NCBI GenBank assembly: GCA_036403035.1
Contig: DASWRT010000251.1
Location: forward strand, 1 to 22,285
Reading direction: 5' to 3'
Length of the DNA: 22,285 bases
Origin: DASWRT01 sp036403035
GTDB taxonomy: Bacteria > Pseudomonadota > Alphaproteobacteria > ATCC43930 > CGMCC-115725
Shown: positions 13,060-21,005 of the stretch, piece after piece
Layout: each line of letters starts with the position of its first letter
How positions within the stretch are numbered: position 1 is the stretch's first letter
The notes under the pieces: generated by a model
What the model was told of the DNA's origin: nothing
Seen by the model: only the letters and a program-made list of their open reading frames with translations
Databases searched by the model: none
Program-made: the position numbers and the translations under genes

Positions 13060-16046
13060 GCACGCCCCTGCCGACGGATCTCAGCCGCGCCGCGCTGGCC
13101 CGCCGCCTCGACGGCAAGCGCGGCCGCGACCTCTGGCGGACGCTCGACGAACTGGCCGGGGAGCCCGAAGTCGCGGCGCTGCTGCAGAACGAATTCCCCG
13201 GCCTGCCGGCGCTGCACGAGGCCAAGGTAGGACGTCGCCGCATCCTCCAGCTCATGGCGGCGTCGTTCGCGCTCGGCGGCCTCGCCGCCTGCGGCCAGAC
13301 CACCGTGCCGGACGAGGCGGTACCCTATGTCGAGGTGCCGCCGGGCCTCGTTCCCGGCCTGCCGCGGACCTATGCGACAGCGGTGACGCGCGGCGGCTAC
13401 GCTGCGGGCGTGCTGCTCGTCCACCAGATGGGGCGGCCGATCAAGGTCGAAGGCAACCCGGAGCACCCGGCAAGCCTCGGTGCGACCGATGCGATCGGGC
13501 AGGCGAGCATCCTCGACCTCTACGACCCCGACCGCTCCCAGGCGCCGCTGCGCCAGGGCCGGATCACCAGTTCCGACGCGTTCGTCACGGCGCTGACCGC
13601 ACGATCCGGACAGCTCGCGGCCCGCGGCGGCGAAGGGCTGCGGCTGCTCACCGGGACCGTGACCTCGCCGACGCTCGCCGCGCAGATCGCGGCGCTGCGG
13701 CAGCGCTTTCCGGCGCTCCGCTGGCATCGCTGGGAGGCCGATGGGCGCGACGCGGAGCGAGCCGGCGCGACACTCGCCTTCGGCCGTCCGGTCGACACGG
13801 TGCTGAACGTCGACAAGGCGAACGTCATTCTGGCGGTCGAAAGCGACTTCCTCGACGCCGCGCCCGGCCACCTCCGCTACGCCCGCGACTTCGCGCGCCG
13901 CCGCCGCGCTCCCGAGGAGGGCAACCCCGACGGGATGAGCCGGCTCTACGCGGTCGAGAGCATGCCGACGCTTGCCGGCGCCCGCGCCGACCATCGCTTC
14001 GTCGCGCGTCCTGACGAGATCGAGACAGCCGTGCGGGCGCTCGCCGCCGAGCTGAATGCCGGTCCCGCCGACTGGAAGGGGGCGGGGCCGGGCTGGGCCG
14101 CACCGGTCGCCCGCGACCTCGCGCGCAACCGCGGCGCGGCGCTCGTCCATGCCGGGGCGGCGCAGCGCGCCGCGGTGCACGCCCTCGTCCACGCGATCAA
14201 CGCCGCGCTCGGCGCGCCGGGAGGGACGCTCACCTATATCGACCCGGTCGAGGCCGATCCGGTCGACCATGCCGGCTCCCTCGCCGACCTCGTCCAAGAC
14301 ATGACGGACGGCAAGGTCGACACGCTGCTGATCCTCGGCGTCAACCCGGTCTTCACCGCCCCGGCGGACCTCGGCTTCGGCGAGGCGCTGCGGCGCGTGC
14401 CGATGTCGGTGCATCTCGGTACGCACGTGGACGAGACCGCGGCGGCCTGCTCCTGGCACGTTCCGGAGGCGCACGAGTACGAGCGGTGGAGCGACGCCCG
14501 CGCCTACGACGGCACGGTCACGATCCTGCAACCTCAGCTCCGGCCGCTATGGGGCGGCTGGTCGCCGCACGAGATCCTCGCCGTGCTCGGCGGCGAGCCG
14601 CGCCCGAACGGCTACGCGATCATCCGCGATGCCTGGATGCAGGAGGCGCAGCGGCGGGGCGAAGCGAACGCCGAAGCGTTCTGGACGGACTCCGTGCGCT
14701 CGGGCGTGGTCCGCGACAGTGCTGCCAAGCCGGTCGATGTGGCGGCGCGCGGTGACATCGCTGGACAGCTTGGCGCACCGCAACAAGCGCCGCCGTCCGG
14801 CACACTCACCGCCCTCTTCCGCCCCGACCCGTGGCTGCGCGAAGGGCGGTACGCCAACAACGGCTGGCTCCAGGAGCTGCCCCGCCCGCTCACCACCCTG
14901 ACCTGGGACAACGCCGCGCTGATCGCGCCCGAGACCGCCCGCCGCCTCGATCTCGACAATGAAGATCTGGTCGAGTTGCGGACCTCGACGGGCAGCAGCG
15001 TCCGCGCGCCGGTCTGGATCACGCCGGGGCATGCGCCGGACTGCGTCACCCTGCCCTTCGGTTTCGGGCGCACCGTCGCCGGGCGCGTCGGCAAGGATGT
15101 CGGATTCGACGCCTTCCGCCTGCGCCCGCGGGATGCGCTCTGGCAGCTTGCCGGGCTTCAGGTGCGCAAGACTGGCAAGAAGGCGAAGCTCGCATCCACC
15201 CAGCACCACCAGATGATCGAGGGCGAGGACGTCGTCCGCAGCGGCACGCTCGACGAGTTCCGCGGGAACCCGAAGTTCGCGCAGAAGCCCGATCCCGAGG
15301 AGTCGCTCTATCCCGCCTGGGAGTACAAGCGAAACGCCTGGGCGATGGCGATCAACCTCAACTCCTGCATCGGCTGCGCCGCCTGCACCGCGGCCTGCCA
15401 AGCCGAGAACAACATTGCGATCGTCGGTAAGGAAGAGGTGCTGCGGAACCGGCAGATGCATTGGATCCGCGTCGACCGCTGGTTCGCGGGCAAGCCGGAG
15501 ATGCCGGACGAAATCTTCTTCCAGCCGGTGCCCTGCATGCATTGCGAGAATGCGCCGTGCGAGGTGGTCTGCCCGGTCGAGGCGACGGTGCACGACACCG
15601 ACGGGCTCAACGTCATGGTCTACAACCGTTGCGTCGGCACGCGGTTCTGCTCGAACAACTGCCCGTACAAGGTCCGCCGCTTCAACTACTTCAATTACTC
15701 GCAGGACGACCCGCGGCTTGCGCTGTCCTGGAACCCCGACGTGTCTGTCCGGGCGCGCGGCGTCATGGAGAAATGCACCTACTGCATCCAGCGGATCCGC
15801 GAAGCCCGGATCGCCGCCGACCGCGACGACCGGCCGATCCGGGACGGCGAGATCAAGACCGCCTGCCAGCAGGTCTGTCCGACCGAAGCGATCGTCTTCG
15901 GCGACCGCAACGACCCGGACAGCGCGGTCAACAAGCGCAAGGCGAGCCCGCTCGACTACGGCGTCCTGACCGAACTCAACACGCGGCCCCGCACGACGTA
16001 CGAGGCGCGTCTCCGCAACCCGAACCCCGAGATCGCGGAGACGTAA
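13056..16046 (+). CDS. actB: Alternative Complex III iron-sulfur/molybdopterin-like subunit, ActB
   Basis: ActB is the large periplasmic subunit, fusing a molybdopterin-oxidoreductase-like domain that lacks cofactor in known complexes with a ferredoxin domain. The 996-residue protein has a twin-arginine-type segment G-R-R-R-I-L-Q-L-M-A-A-S-F-A-L-G-G-L-A-A-C, with a lipobox Cys at 79. The C-terminal domain has 15 cluster cysteines: 771, 774, 777, 781; 827, 830, 835, 839; 859, 865, 869; 907, 910; 937, 941. At C-V-G-T-R-F-C the fourth ligand of one site is Thr862, so three [4Fe-4S] and one [3Fe-4S] cluster are expected, as in known ACIII. GTG 13056 overlaps the actA stop. An upstream in-frame ATG at 12960 lies inside actA and is rejected. 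Confidence 0.95.
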   Translation: MSTPLPTDLSRAALARRLDGKRGRDLWRTLDELAGEPEVAALLQNEFPGLPALHEAKVGRRRILQLMAASFALGGLAACGQTTVPDEAVPYVEVPPGLVPGLPRTYATAVTRGGYAAGVLLVHQMGRPIKVEGNPEHPASLGATDAIGQASILDLYDPDRSQAPLRQGRITSSDAFVTALTARSGQLAARGGEGLRLLTGTVTSPTLAAQIAALRQRFPALRWHRWEADGRDAERAGATLAFGRPVDTVLNVDKANVILAVESDFLDAAPGHLRYARDFARRRRAPEEGNPDGMSRLYAVESMPTLAGARADHRFVARPDEIETAVRALAAELNAGPADWKGAGPGWAAPVARDLARNRGAALVHAGAAQRAAVHALVHAINAALGAPGGTLTYIDPVEADPVDHAGSLADLVQDMTDGKVDTLLILGVNPVFTAPADLGFGEALRRVPMSVHLGTHVDETAAACSWHVPEAHEYERWSDARAYDGTVTILQPQLRPLWGGWSPHEILAVLGGEPRPNGYAIIRDAWMQEAQRRGEANAEAFWTDSVRSGVVRDSAAKPVDVAARGDIAGQLGAPQQAPPSGTLTALFRPDPWLREGRYANNGWLQELPRPLTTLTWDNAALIAPETARRLDLDNEDLVELRTSTGSSVRAPVWITPGHAPDCVTLPFGFGRTVAGRVGKDVGFDAFRLRPRDALWQLAGLQVRKTGKKAKLASTQHHQMIEGEDVVRSGTLDEFRGNPKFAQKPDPEESLYPAWEYKRNAWAMAINLNSCIGCAACTAACQAENNIAIVGKEEVLRNRQMHWIRVDRWFAGKPEMPDEIFFQPVPCMHCENAPCEVVCPVEATVHDTDGLNVMVYNRCVGTRFCSNNCPYKVRRFNYFNYSQDDPRLALSWNPDVSVRARGVMEKCTYCIQRIREARIAADRDDRPIRDGEIKTACQQVCPTEAIVFGDRNDPDSAVNKRKASPLDYGVLTELNTRPRTTYEARLRNPNPEIAET

Positions 16047-16049
16047 GGG

Positions 16050-17429
16050 ATGGCGCTCGCCGCGGAAGAGATCCGGCGCGTCGTCGCGCCCGAGGAGACG
16101 GTGTCCTCGGTCACCAGCCATGTCAGCGACATCGTCCTGGAAAAGAAGACGCCGCTCTGGTGGTGGATCGGCTTCGGCTTTTCGACGGCGCTGTTCGTGC
16201 TGCTGATCGTCGCGCTGGCGTGGTTGTTCGTGAACGGCGTCGGCATCTGGGGCATCGACTGGCCGGTCGCCTGGGGCTTCGCGATCGGCAACTACGTCTG
16301 GTGGGTCGGGATGGCGAGCGGCGGGACGATCATCTCGTCGCTGTTCTTCCTCACCCGCTCGGAATGGCGGAGCGCCACCAACCGCATCGCCGAATCGATG
16401 ACCGTGTTCTGCGCCGCCTGCGCCGGGATCATGCCGATCATCCATCTCGGGCGCTGGTGGTACTTCTACTGGCTCTTCCCCTACCCCAACGTGATGGGGA
16501 CCTGGCCGCAGTTCCGCAGCCCGCTGCATTGGGATTTCGTCGCGATCCTCGTCTACGTGATCGCGTCCGTCGTGTTCTGGTATGTCGGGATGATCCCCGA
16601 CCTCGCGACGCTGCGCGACCGCGCGACGCGGCGGTGGCAGCAGCTCTTCTACGGCGTCCTCGCCATGGGGTGGCAGGGCTCGTCCCGGCACTGGCGGCAA
16701 TTCAAGGTCGCGTACCTGATCCTGGCGTCCTTCATGGCGCCGCTGGTCTGCTCCGTCCACAGCATCGTGGGTCTCGACTTCGCGGGCGGCCTGACGCCGG
16801 GCTGGCACGAGACGCAGTTCCCGCCCTACTTCATTTTCGGCGCCGTGCTGTCCGGCTTCGCGATCGTGCTGATGCTCGTGATCCCGATGCGCCGCGCCTT
16901 CGACCTCGGCGGGGTGATCACGCTGCGGCACATCGACGTGCTGGCGCGGCTGATGCTCACCTGCAGCCTGCTGATCGGGTACGCGTACCTGCTCGAAGTC
17001 TTCATGCCGTTCTACCGCGGCGAGCGGCACGACATCATCGTCGTCCTCTCGAACTTCACCGGGTACTACGCCGGCTGGTACTGGGCGAAGATCGTCCTCA
17101 ATTTCGTGATCCCGCAGCTGCTCTGGTTCCGTGCGGTAAGGGTCAACCGGCCGCTGCTGTTCCTGATCTCGACCGGCATCGTCGTCGGAATGTGGATCGA
17201 GCGTTATGTCATCGTCGTCTCCAGCCTGCACCGCAACTACAGCGAGTCGAGCTGGTTCGTCTTCCGCCCGACCTTCTGGGACTGGGCGACGCTGGCGGGA
17301 TCGGTCGGGCTCTTCCTTCTCGGCTTCTTCCTGCTGATGCGCTTCGTGCCGATGGTCTCGATGTTCGAGATGCGCGAGCTGATCCGCAAGAAGAACGGCG
17401 CCGGCCGGAGCGAGGAGGCCCCGTCATGA
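16050..17429 (+). CDS. actC: Alternative Complex III NrfD-like membrane subunit, ActC
   Basis: ActC is an integral membrane quinol-binding subunit related to NrfD/PsrC. The 459-residue protein has about ten membrane helices. Recognisable parts include the cytoplasmic N-terminal arm ending K-K-T-P-L-W-W-W-I-G-F, W-W-V-G-M-A-S-G-G-T-I-I-S-S, the G-I-M-P-I-I-H-L-G-R-W-W-Y-F-Y-W segment whose His belongs to the quinol/proton site, the periplasmic loop S-V-H-S-I-V-G-L-D-F-A, and A-G-W-Y-W-A-K-I-V-L-N-F-V-I-P-Q. ATG 16050 is three bases after the actB TAA, with GGAG in the actB end. The TGA overlaps the actD ATG. Length and helix pattern are normal for the family. Confidence 0.95.
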   Translation: MALAAEEIRRVVAPEETVSSVTSHVSDIVLEKKTPLWWWIGFGFSTALFVLLIVALAWLFVNGVGIWGIDWPVAWGFAIGNYVWWVGMASGGTIISSLFFLTRSEWRSATNRIAESMTVFCAACAGIMPIIHLGRWWYFYWLFPYPNVMGTWPQFRSPLHWDFVAILVYVIASVVFWYVGMIPDLATLRDRATRRWQQLFYGVLAMGWQGSSRHWRQFKVAYLILASFMAPLVCSVHSIVGLDFAGGLTPGWHETQFPPYFIFGAVLSGFAIVLMLVIPMRRAFDLGGVITLRHIDVLARLMLTCSLLIGYAYLLEVFMPFYRGERHDIIVVLSNFTGYYAGWYWAKIVLNFVIPQLLWFRAVRVNRPLLFLISTGIVVGMWIERYVIVVSSLHRNYSESSWFVFRPTFWDWATLAGSVGLFLLGFFLLMRFVPMVSMFEMRELIRKKNGAGRSEEAPS

Positions 17430-17962
17430 GCAGGCGAGACCTCTACGGCATTGTCGCCGCGTTCGAGCGGCAGGAGCCGATGCTCGATGCGCTGCGCCGG
17501 CTCAAGCTGGCCGGCTTCGAGCGGATCGAGGTCTACACGCCGTTCGCCGTCGAGGAAGTCGACGAGATCCTCGGTAAGCGTGCCTTCTGGCTGCCGATCC
17601 TGATTTTCGCGGCGGGTGTTGCCGGCGCGATCGGCGGCTTTTTCCTCCAATATTACGGGATGGCGATCGGCTACCCGCTCAATATCGGCGGGCGGCCGTT
17701 GAACAGCTGGCCCGCTTTCGGCACGACGACCTTCGAGCTGACGGTCCTGGCCGCGATCCTCATCGGCGTCGGCGGCCTGTTCGCGTTCTGCCGGATGCCG
17801 CGCCTCTACGACCCGATCTTCGCCGCGCCGGGCATCGAGCGCGCCAGCCAGGATCAATTCGTGATCTGCATCCGGGCAAGCGACGAGCGCTTCGACCGCG
17901 ACCGGCTCCATTGGGTGCTCAACCGCTACGAGCACGTCGCCATCGCGGACGTGCCGGCATGA
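17426..17962 (+). CDS. actD: Alternative Complex III subunit ActD (DUF3341)
   Basis: ActD is a small two-helix membrane subunit of ACIII with no cofactor. The 178-residue protein starts with the DUF3341 pattern Y-G-I-V-A-A-F-E, then L-K-L-A-G-F-E-R-I-E-V-Y-T-P-F. Two membrane segments follow, F-W-L-P-I-L-I-F-A-A-G-V-A-G-A-I-G-G-F (about 54-72) and the stretch T-F-E-L-T-V-L-A-A-I-L-I-G-V-G-G-L, and then the conserved D-Q-F-V-I-C-I near the end. The ATG overlaps the actC stop and has GAGGAGG upstream. Its own stop overlaps actE (ATGA), so translation is coupled along the operon. Confidence 0.93.
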   Translation: MSRRDLYGIVAAFERQEPMLDALRRLKLAGFERIEVYTPFAVEEVDEILGKRAFWLPILIFAAGVAGAIGGFFLQYYGMAIGYPLNIGGRPLNSWPAFGTTTFELTVLAAILIGVGGLFAFCRMPRLYDPIFAAPGIERASQDQFVICIRASDERFDRDRLHWVLNRYEHVAIADVPA

Positions 17963-18489
17963 GGTCGGGGCGCTTGCTCTTTCCCCTCGGTCTGCTGGCG
18001 GTCCTGCTTCCGCTGGCGCTGACGGCCTGCGACAACCTCAAGAACCAGCCGCGCGACCGGACGTGGCGCCCGGCGAACGCCCTGCCCGACCGCAAGATCT
18101 GGCCGCCGGTTCCGCCGTCGAATTCGATCGCGCGGGAGGACGTTCCGCAACCCGCGCCGGCCCTGTCCGCGGCGCTGATCGAGCGCGGCCACGAGCGTTT
18201 CGACATCTACTGCTCGCCGTGCCACGGCTATGCCGGAGACGCGCACGGGATGATCGTGCAGCGCGGTTTCCCGGCGCCGCCGTCCTTCAACATCGACCGG
18301 CTCCGCCAAGCGCCGACGCAGCATTTCTACGACGTGATCTCGAACGGCTGGGGAGCGATGTATTCCTACGCCGACCGCATTGCCTCGGCCGACCGCTGGG
18401 CGATCGCCGCCTATATCCGGGCGCTTCAGGAAAGCCAGAACGTGGCCGCCGCGTCCTTGCCCGGCGATGTCCGGGGACGGCTGAAATGA
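17959..18489 (+). CDS. actE: Alternative Complex III monoheme cytochrome c lipoprotein, ActE
   Basis: ActE is the periplasmic single-haem cytochrome of ACIII, probably the exit point of electrons. The 176-residue precursor has a signal peptide with lipobox L-T-A-C (Cys24), so the mature protein should be lipid-anchored. The haem site is C85-S-P-C88-H89. The likely axial Met is M134 in W-G-A-M-Y-S-Y-A-D-R, a segment conserved in ActE. The F-D-I-Y-C-S-P-C-H-G-Y-A-G-D-A-H-G-M stretch is typical. ATG 17959 overlaps the actD stop; a longer in-frame start at 17911 would overlap actD and cut the signal peptide off the N-terminus, so it is rejected. Confidence 0.95.
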   Translation: MRSGRLLFPLGLLAVLLPLALTACDNLKNQPRDRTWRPANALPDRKIWPPVPPSNSIAREDVPQPAPALSAALIERGHERFDIYCSPCHGYAGDAHGMIVQRGFPAPPSFNIDRLRQAPTQHFYDVISNGWGAMYSYADRIASADRWAIAAYIRALQESQNVAAASLPGDVRGRLK

Positions 18490-19604
18490 GCCGGATCGCC
18501 GCCATTCCCCGCTTCTATCTCGGAACGCTCGGCGCGACAGCGATCGGCGCGGTGCTGTGCGCCATCGGCGCTGCGGTCGACGCGACCGGCTTCCTGCGCG
18601 GCTGGCTCGCGGCGTGGTCGTTCTGGATCGGCCTGCCGCTTGGCGCGCTGATGCTGCTGATGGCGCACGACCTCACCGGCGGCCGGTGGGGTGCGGCGGC
18701 TGGCGCGCCGCTTGCCGCCGCCGCGGCGACGCTCCCGCTTGCCGCAATTCTGTTCATTCCGGTCCTGCTCGGAGTTAGCCGGCTCTATCCCTGGGCGCGG
18801 CCGGAGGAAGCGGCGCACCTCGCTAACCATTTCTACCTGAACGTGCCGTTCTTCGTCGCGCGGACGGTGGTCTATTTCGTCTTGTGGTGTCTGCTCGCGT
18901 GGCTGGCCGCGCGCCGCCGCCCTCCCGAGAAAGTCGGCGCCGCCACGGCCGCTGCGCCTTCCCTGATCGTGTTAGCGCTAACAGCGACCTTCGCCGCGTT
19001 CGATTGGACGATGTCGCTTCAGCCGGACTGGTCGTCGAGCATCTACGGGATGCTTGTGATCGGCGGCGACCTGATCGGCGCGCTGTCGGCCGCGACCTTC
19101 GCCGCGATCGTCACGCGCCGCGCCACGACGCCCGGCGAGCGGACCGACCTCGGCAGCCTGCTGATCGCGGGGATCCTGGTCTGGGCTTATTTCGCCTTCA
19201 TGCAGTTCGTGATCATCTGGGAGGAGAACCTGCCGAAGGAGATCGCGTGGTACCTGCCGCGCTTCGCGGGCGGGTGGACCGGCGTTGCGATCGCCGTCGC
19301 GCTCGGCCAAGGTCTGCTGCCGTTCCTTGCCCTGATCTGGTGGCCGGTGAAGCGCAGCCGGTTCGGGCTCGCAGCGGTGTGCTGCCTGCTCCTCACGGCG
19401 CATCTCCTCGAATGCTGGTGGCTGGTCCTCCCCGGCTCGGGCGATGGAGGCTTCACGTGGCAGGCGATCGCCGCGAGCCTTGCGATCGGCGGCGCGTGGT
19501 GCGCGCTCTTCGGATGGCGGCTGGAGACCGGCCGGCTCCTGCCGCGGCAGTTCGACCGGCGTACCGGCACGGCAGCGACATCGCGGGCGCACTTCCATGG
19601 CTGA
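18486..19604 (+). CDS. actF: Alternative Complex III membrane subunit ActF
   Basis: ActF is the second NrfD-like membrane subunit of ACIII and a structural relative of ActC. The 372-residue protein has about ten hydrophobic helices and the conserved pieces H-F-Y-L-N-V-P-F-F-V-A-R-T-V-V-Y-F, A-A-F-D-W-T-M-S-L-Q-P-D-W-S-S, Y-G-M-L-V-I-G-G, and W-E-E-N-L-P-K-E-I-A-W-Y-L-P-R. The F-D-W-M-S-L-W-S-S pattern is a hallmark of ActF. The start ATG 18486 overlaps the actE stop, and the gene ends eight bases into the next small gene. No frame defect is seen. Confidence 0.94.
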   Translation: MSRIAAIPRFYLGTLGATAIGAVLCAIGAAVDATGFLRGWLAAWSFWIGLPLGALMLLMAHDLTGGRWGAAAGAPLAAAAATLPLAAILFIPVLLGVSRLYPWARPEEAAHLANHFYLNVPFFVARTVVYFVLWCLLAWLAARRRPPEKVGAATAAAPSLIVLALTATFAAFDWTMSLQPDWSSSIYGMLVIGGDLIGALSAATFAAIVTRRATTPGERTDLGSLLIAGILVWAYFAFMQFVIIWEENLPKEIAWYLPRFAGGWTGVAIAVALGQGLLPFLALIWWPVKRSRFGLAAVCCLLLTAHLLECWWLVLPGSGDGGFTWQAIAASLAIGGAWCALFGWRLETGRLLPRQFDRRTGTAATSRAHFHG

Positions 19605-19983
19605 TGTCGCCCAGAGCACGGTCCGGAACCCGGAGACCAAGCGCGAGCGGTCCGACGTCCCGCTCTGGACGTTGGCGCTCGTCGCCGGCATCGTCGCCGG
19701 CTCGGTCGCGATCGTCATCGGCCTGCTGCTGCTGATCTATCCGGAAGCGATCGGCATTCAGCCGAACGGCCTTACCGAAGCGGTGCCCGCGCCGCAGTTG
19801 CAGCCCGACCCGGCGGCCGACATGCGCGCCTACCGCCGCGCCGTGCAAGACCGGCTGACGAGCTACGGCTGGGTCGACAAGGACCGGGGGATCGCGCACA
19901 TCCCGATCGACGAGGCGTCAAGGCGGATCGCCGAACGCGGCATTCCCGACTGGCCGGCTGCGGCGCAAGGGGCGGCGAAATGA
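19597..19983 (+). CDS. Small single-pass membrane protein of the ACIII-caa3 operon
   Basis: This 128-residue protein has a polar N-terminus, one membrane helix (about 24-47), a Pro-rich linker (P-A-P-Q-L-Q-P-D-P) and a short C-terminal domain with R-L-T-S-Y-G-W-V-D-K-D-R-G-I-A-H-I-P-I, then A-S-R-R-I-A-E-R-G-I-P. From memory, proteins with this Y-G-W-V-D ... I-P-I ... R-G-I/L-P pattern recur in gene clusters for quinol oxidoreductases and haem-copper oxidases, next to Sco, but I know no assigned function. The ATG 19597 overlaps actF by eight bases, and the TGA overlaps an ATG for sco (ATGA at 19980-19983). No cysteine or haem motif is present. A role in oxidase assembly or supercomplex contact is only inference from position. 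Confidence 0.8.
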   Translation: MADVAQSTVRNPETKRERSDVPLWTLALVAGIVAGSVAIVIGLLLLIYPEAIGIQPNGLTEAVPAPQLQPDPAADMRAYRRAVQDRLTSYGWVDKDRGIAHIPIDEASRRIAERGIPDWPAAAQGAAK

Positions 19984-20993
19984 TCTGGAAGTCTGACACG
20001 CGGTCGCCGCTTCTCCCTCTCCCGTTCACGGGAGAGGGGCGGGGTGAGGGGAGTTTCTTTTTTCTTCTCGTCTGGGCGCTCGCCAGATCCCTGCCCTCAC
20101 CCCGACCCTCTCCCGCAAGCGGGAGAGGGAGATCGACAGCGGGGCAGAGAGTGGCAGCGCTTGCCGTTGCCCTCGCATGCTGCATCGCCACCACGCAACC
20201 AGTTGCTGCCGCGCAATCCTCCCTCCCCGCCGACGCGCTCGCTGATCTCGCCTTCGCGCAGCATCCCGGCGCGGCCCTGCCGCGGGACGTGCTGCTGCGC
20301 GACGAGCAGGACCGGCCCGTCCGTGTCGGCGACCTGTTCCGCGGCGCCAAGCGGCGGCCGATCGTGCTGGTCTTCGACTATTTCCGCTGTACCACGCTCT
20401 GCGGCCTCGTCCTGGGCGATCTTGCGGCGGCGCTGCAGAAGGTGCCGCTGACGCCCGGCCGCGACTACGAGGTCGTCGCGGTCAGCATCGATCCGCGCGA
20501 GACGCCGCAGGACGCCGCCGCGCTGAAGGCCCGGCACTTCGAACGAACTCCGGCGCTTGCGGGCGCGGCGCAGTTCCTCGTCGGCGACGAGGGCGAGGTG
20601 CGGCGGCTCGCCGACGCGGTCGGCTTCCATTACCGGTTCGACGAGGCGCTCGGCCAGTATGCGCATCCCGCCGGGGTCGTGCTCGTCTCGCCGGACGGCA
20701 CGGTGTCCCGCTACATTCTTGGAATCCAATATGAGCCGATGGACCTCCGGCTCGGCATCGTCGACGCTGCGCAGGGGACGGTGGCGTCGCCGTCCACTCA
20801 ACTGCTGCTGCTCTGCTACGGATACGACCCGGCGCAGGGCAAGTACAACCTCGTCGTCGGGAATTTGCTGCGGATCACCGGCGTCGCGTCGATCGCCGCG
20901 GTCGGGCTGGTGATCCTCCTCGCCGGGCGGCGCGGGCGGCGGCGCGGCAGCGGCCGCGCCCTGCCGACGCGGCCGCCGGTCCGGCAGAGCTGA
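19980..20993 (+). CDS. SCO1/SenC copper chaperone with repeat-derived N-terminus
   Basis: Sco proteins deliver copper to the CuA site of subunit II, encoded next. Numbered from ATG 19980, the 337-residue frame has the copper ligands C137 and C141 (F-R-C-T-T-L-C-G) and H229 (Q-Y-A-H-P-A-G), a thioredoxin-like core (V-V-A-V-S-I-D-P-R-E-T), and a C-terminal membrane helix (I-T-G-V-A-S-I-A-A-V-G-L-V-I-L-L-A-G). ATG 19980 fits the coupled-start pattern of the operon, but residues about 10-52 are translated from a palindromic repeat pair. The ordinary signal peptide, A-A-L-A-V-A-L-A-C-C-I-A ... V-A-A-A-Q, begins only at residue 58, where GTG 20151 could be an alternative start. Which start is used cannot be settled here. 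Confidence 0.88.
   Translation: MIWKSDTRSPLLPLPFTGEGRGEGSFFFLLVWALARSLPSPRPSPASGRGRSTAGQRVAALAVALACCIATTQPVAAAQSSLPADALADLAFAQHPGAALPRDVLLRDEQDRPVRVGDLFRGAKRRPIVLVFDYFRCTTLCGLVLGDLAAALQKVPLTPGRDYEVVAVSIDPRETPQDAAALKARHFERTPALAGAAQFLVGDEGEVRRLADAVGFHYRFDEALGQYAHPAGVVLVSPDGTVSRYILGIQYEPMDLRLGIVDAAQGTVASPSTQLLLLCYGYDPAQGKYNLVVGNLLRITGVASIAAVGLVILLAGRRGRRRGSGRALPTRPPVRQS
20012..20130. repeat. Palindromic repeat pair (REP/BIME-like) inside the 5' end of sco
   Basis: Two hairpin units face each other. The left one is CCCTCTCCCG-TTCA-CGGGAGAGGG (20015-20038) followed by GCGGGGTGAGGG; the right one is CCCTCACCCCGA followed by CCCTCTCCCG-CAAG-CGGGAGAGGG (20106-20129). The GGGGTGAGGG and CCCTCACCCC parts are also complementary, so the whole can fold as a large two-headed hairpin. 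The 40-base middle is T-rich. In the sco frame it reads without a stop codon and encodes G-E-G-R-G-E-G and S-P-R-P-S-P-A-S-G-R-G-R. It is unrelated in sequence to the copies at 6306 and 7726. Confidence 0.85.
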
Positions 20994-21005
20994 GGCAGGC
21001 CGGCG

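Noticed and set aside
12906..14531. 541-codon open frame on the minus strand opposite actA and actB
   Set aside because: It is another antisense shadow of strongly supported coding sequence, with no motif of its own.
14547..17231. 894-codon open frame on the minus strand opposite actB and actC
   Set aside because: It mirrors two clearly real genes; the composition (R, D, V, E-rich) is a by-product of high GC at codon third positions.
15461..17962. Long plus-strand frame spanning actB, actC and actD as a possible fusion
   Set aside because: Only its final part is the actD frame; the rest is an out-of-frame reading of actB and actC.
20012..20130. Repeat in sco as a CRISPR array
   Set aside because: There are only two facing units with hairpins and one middle segment, with no regular spacers and no cas genes.
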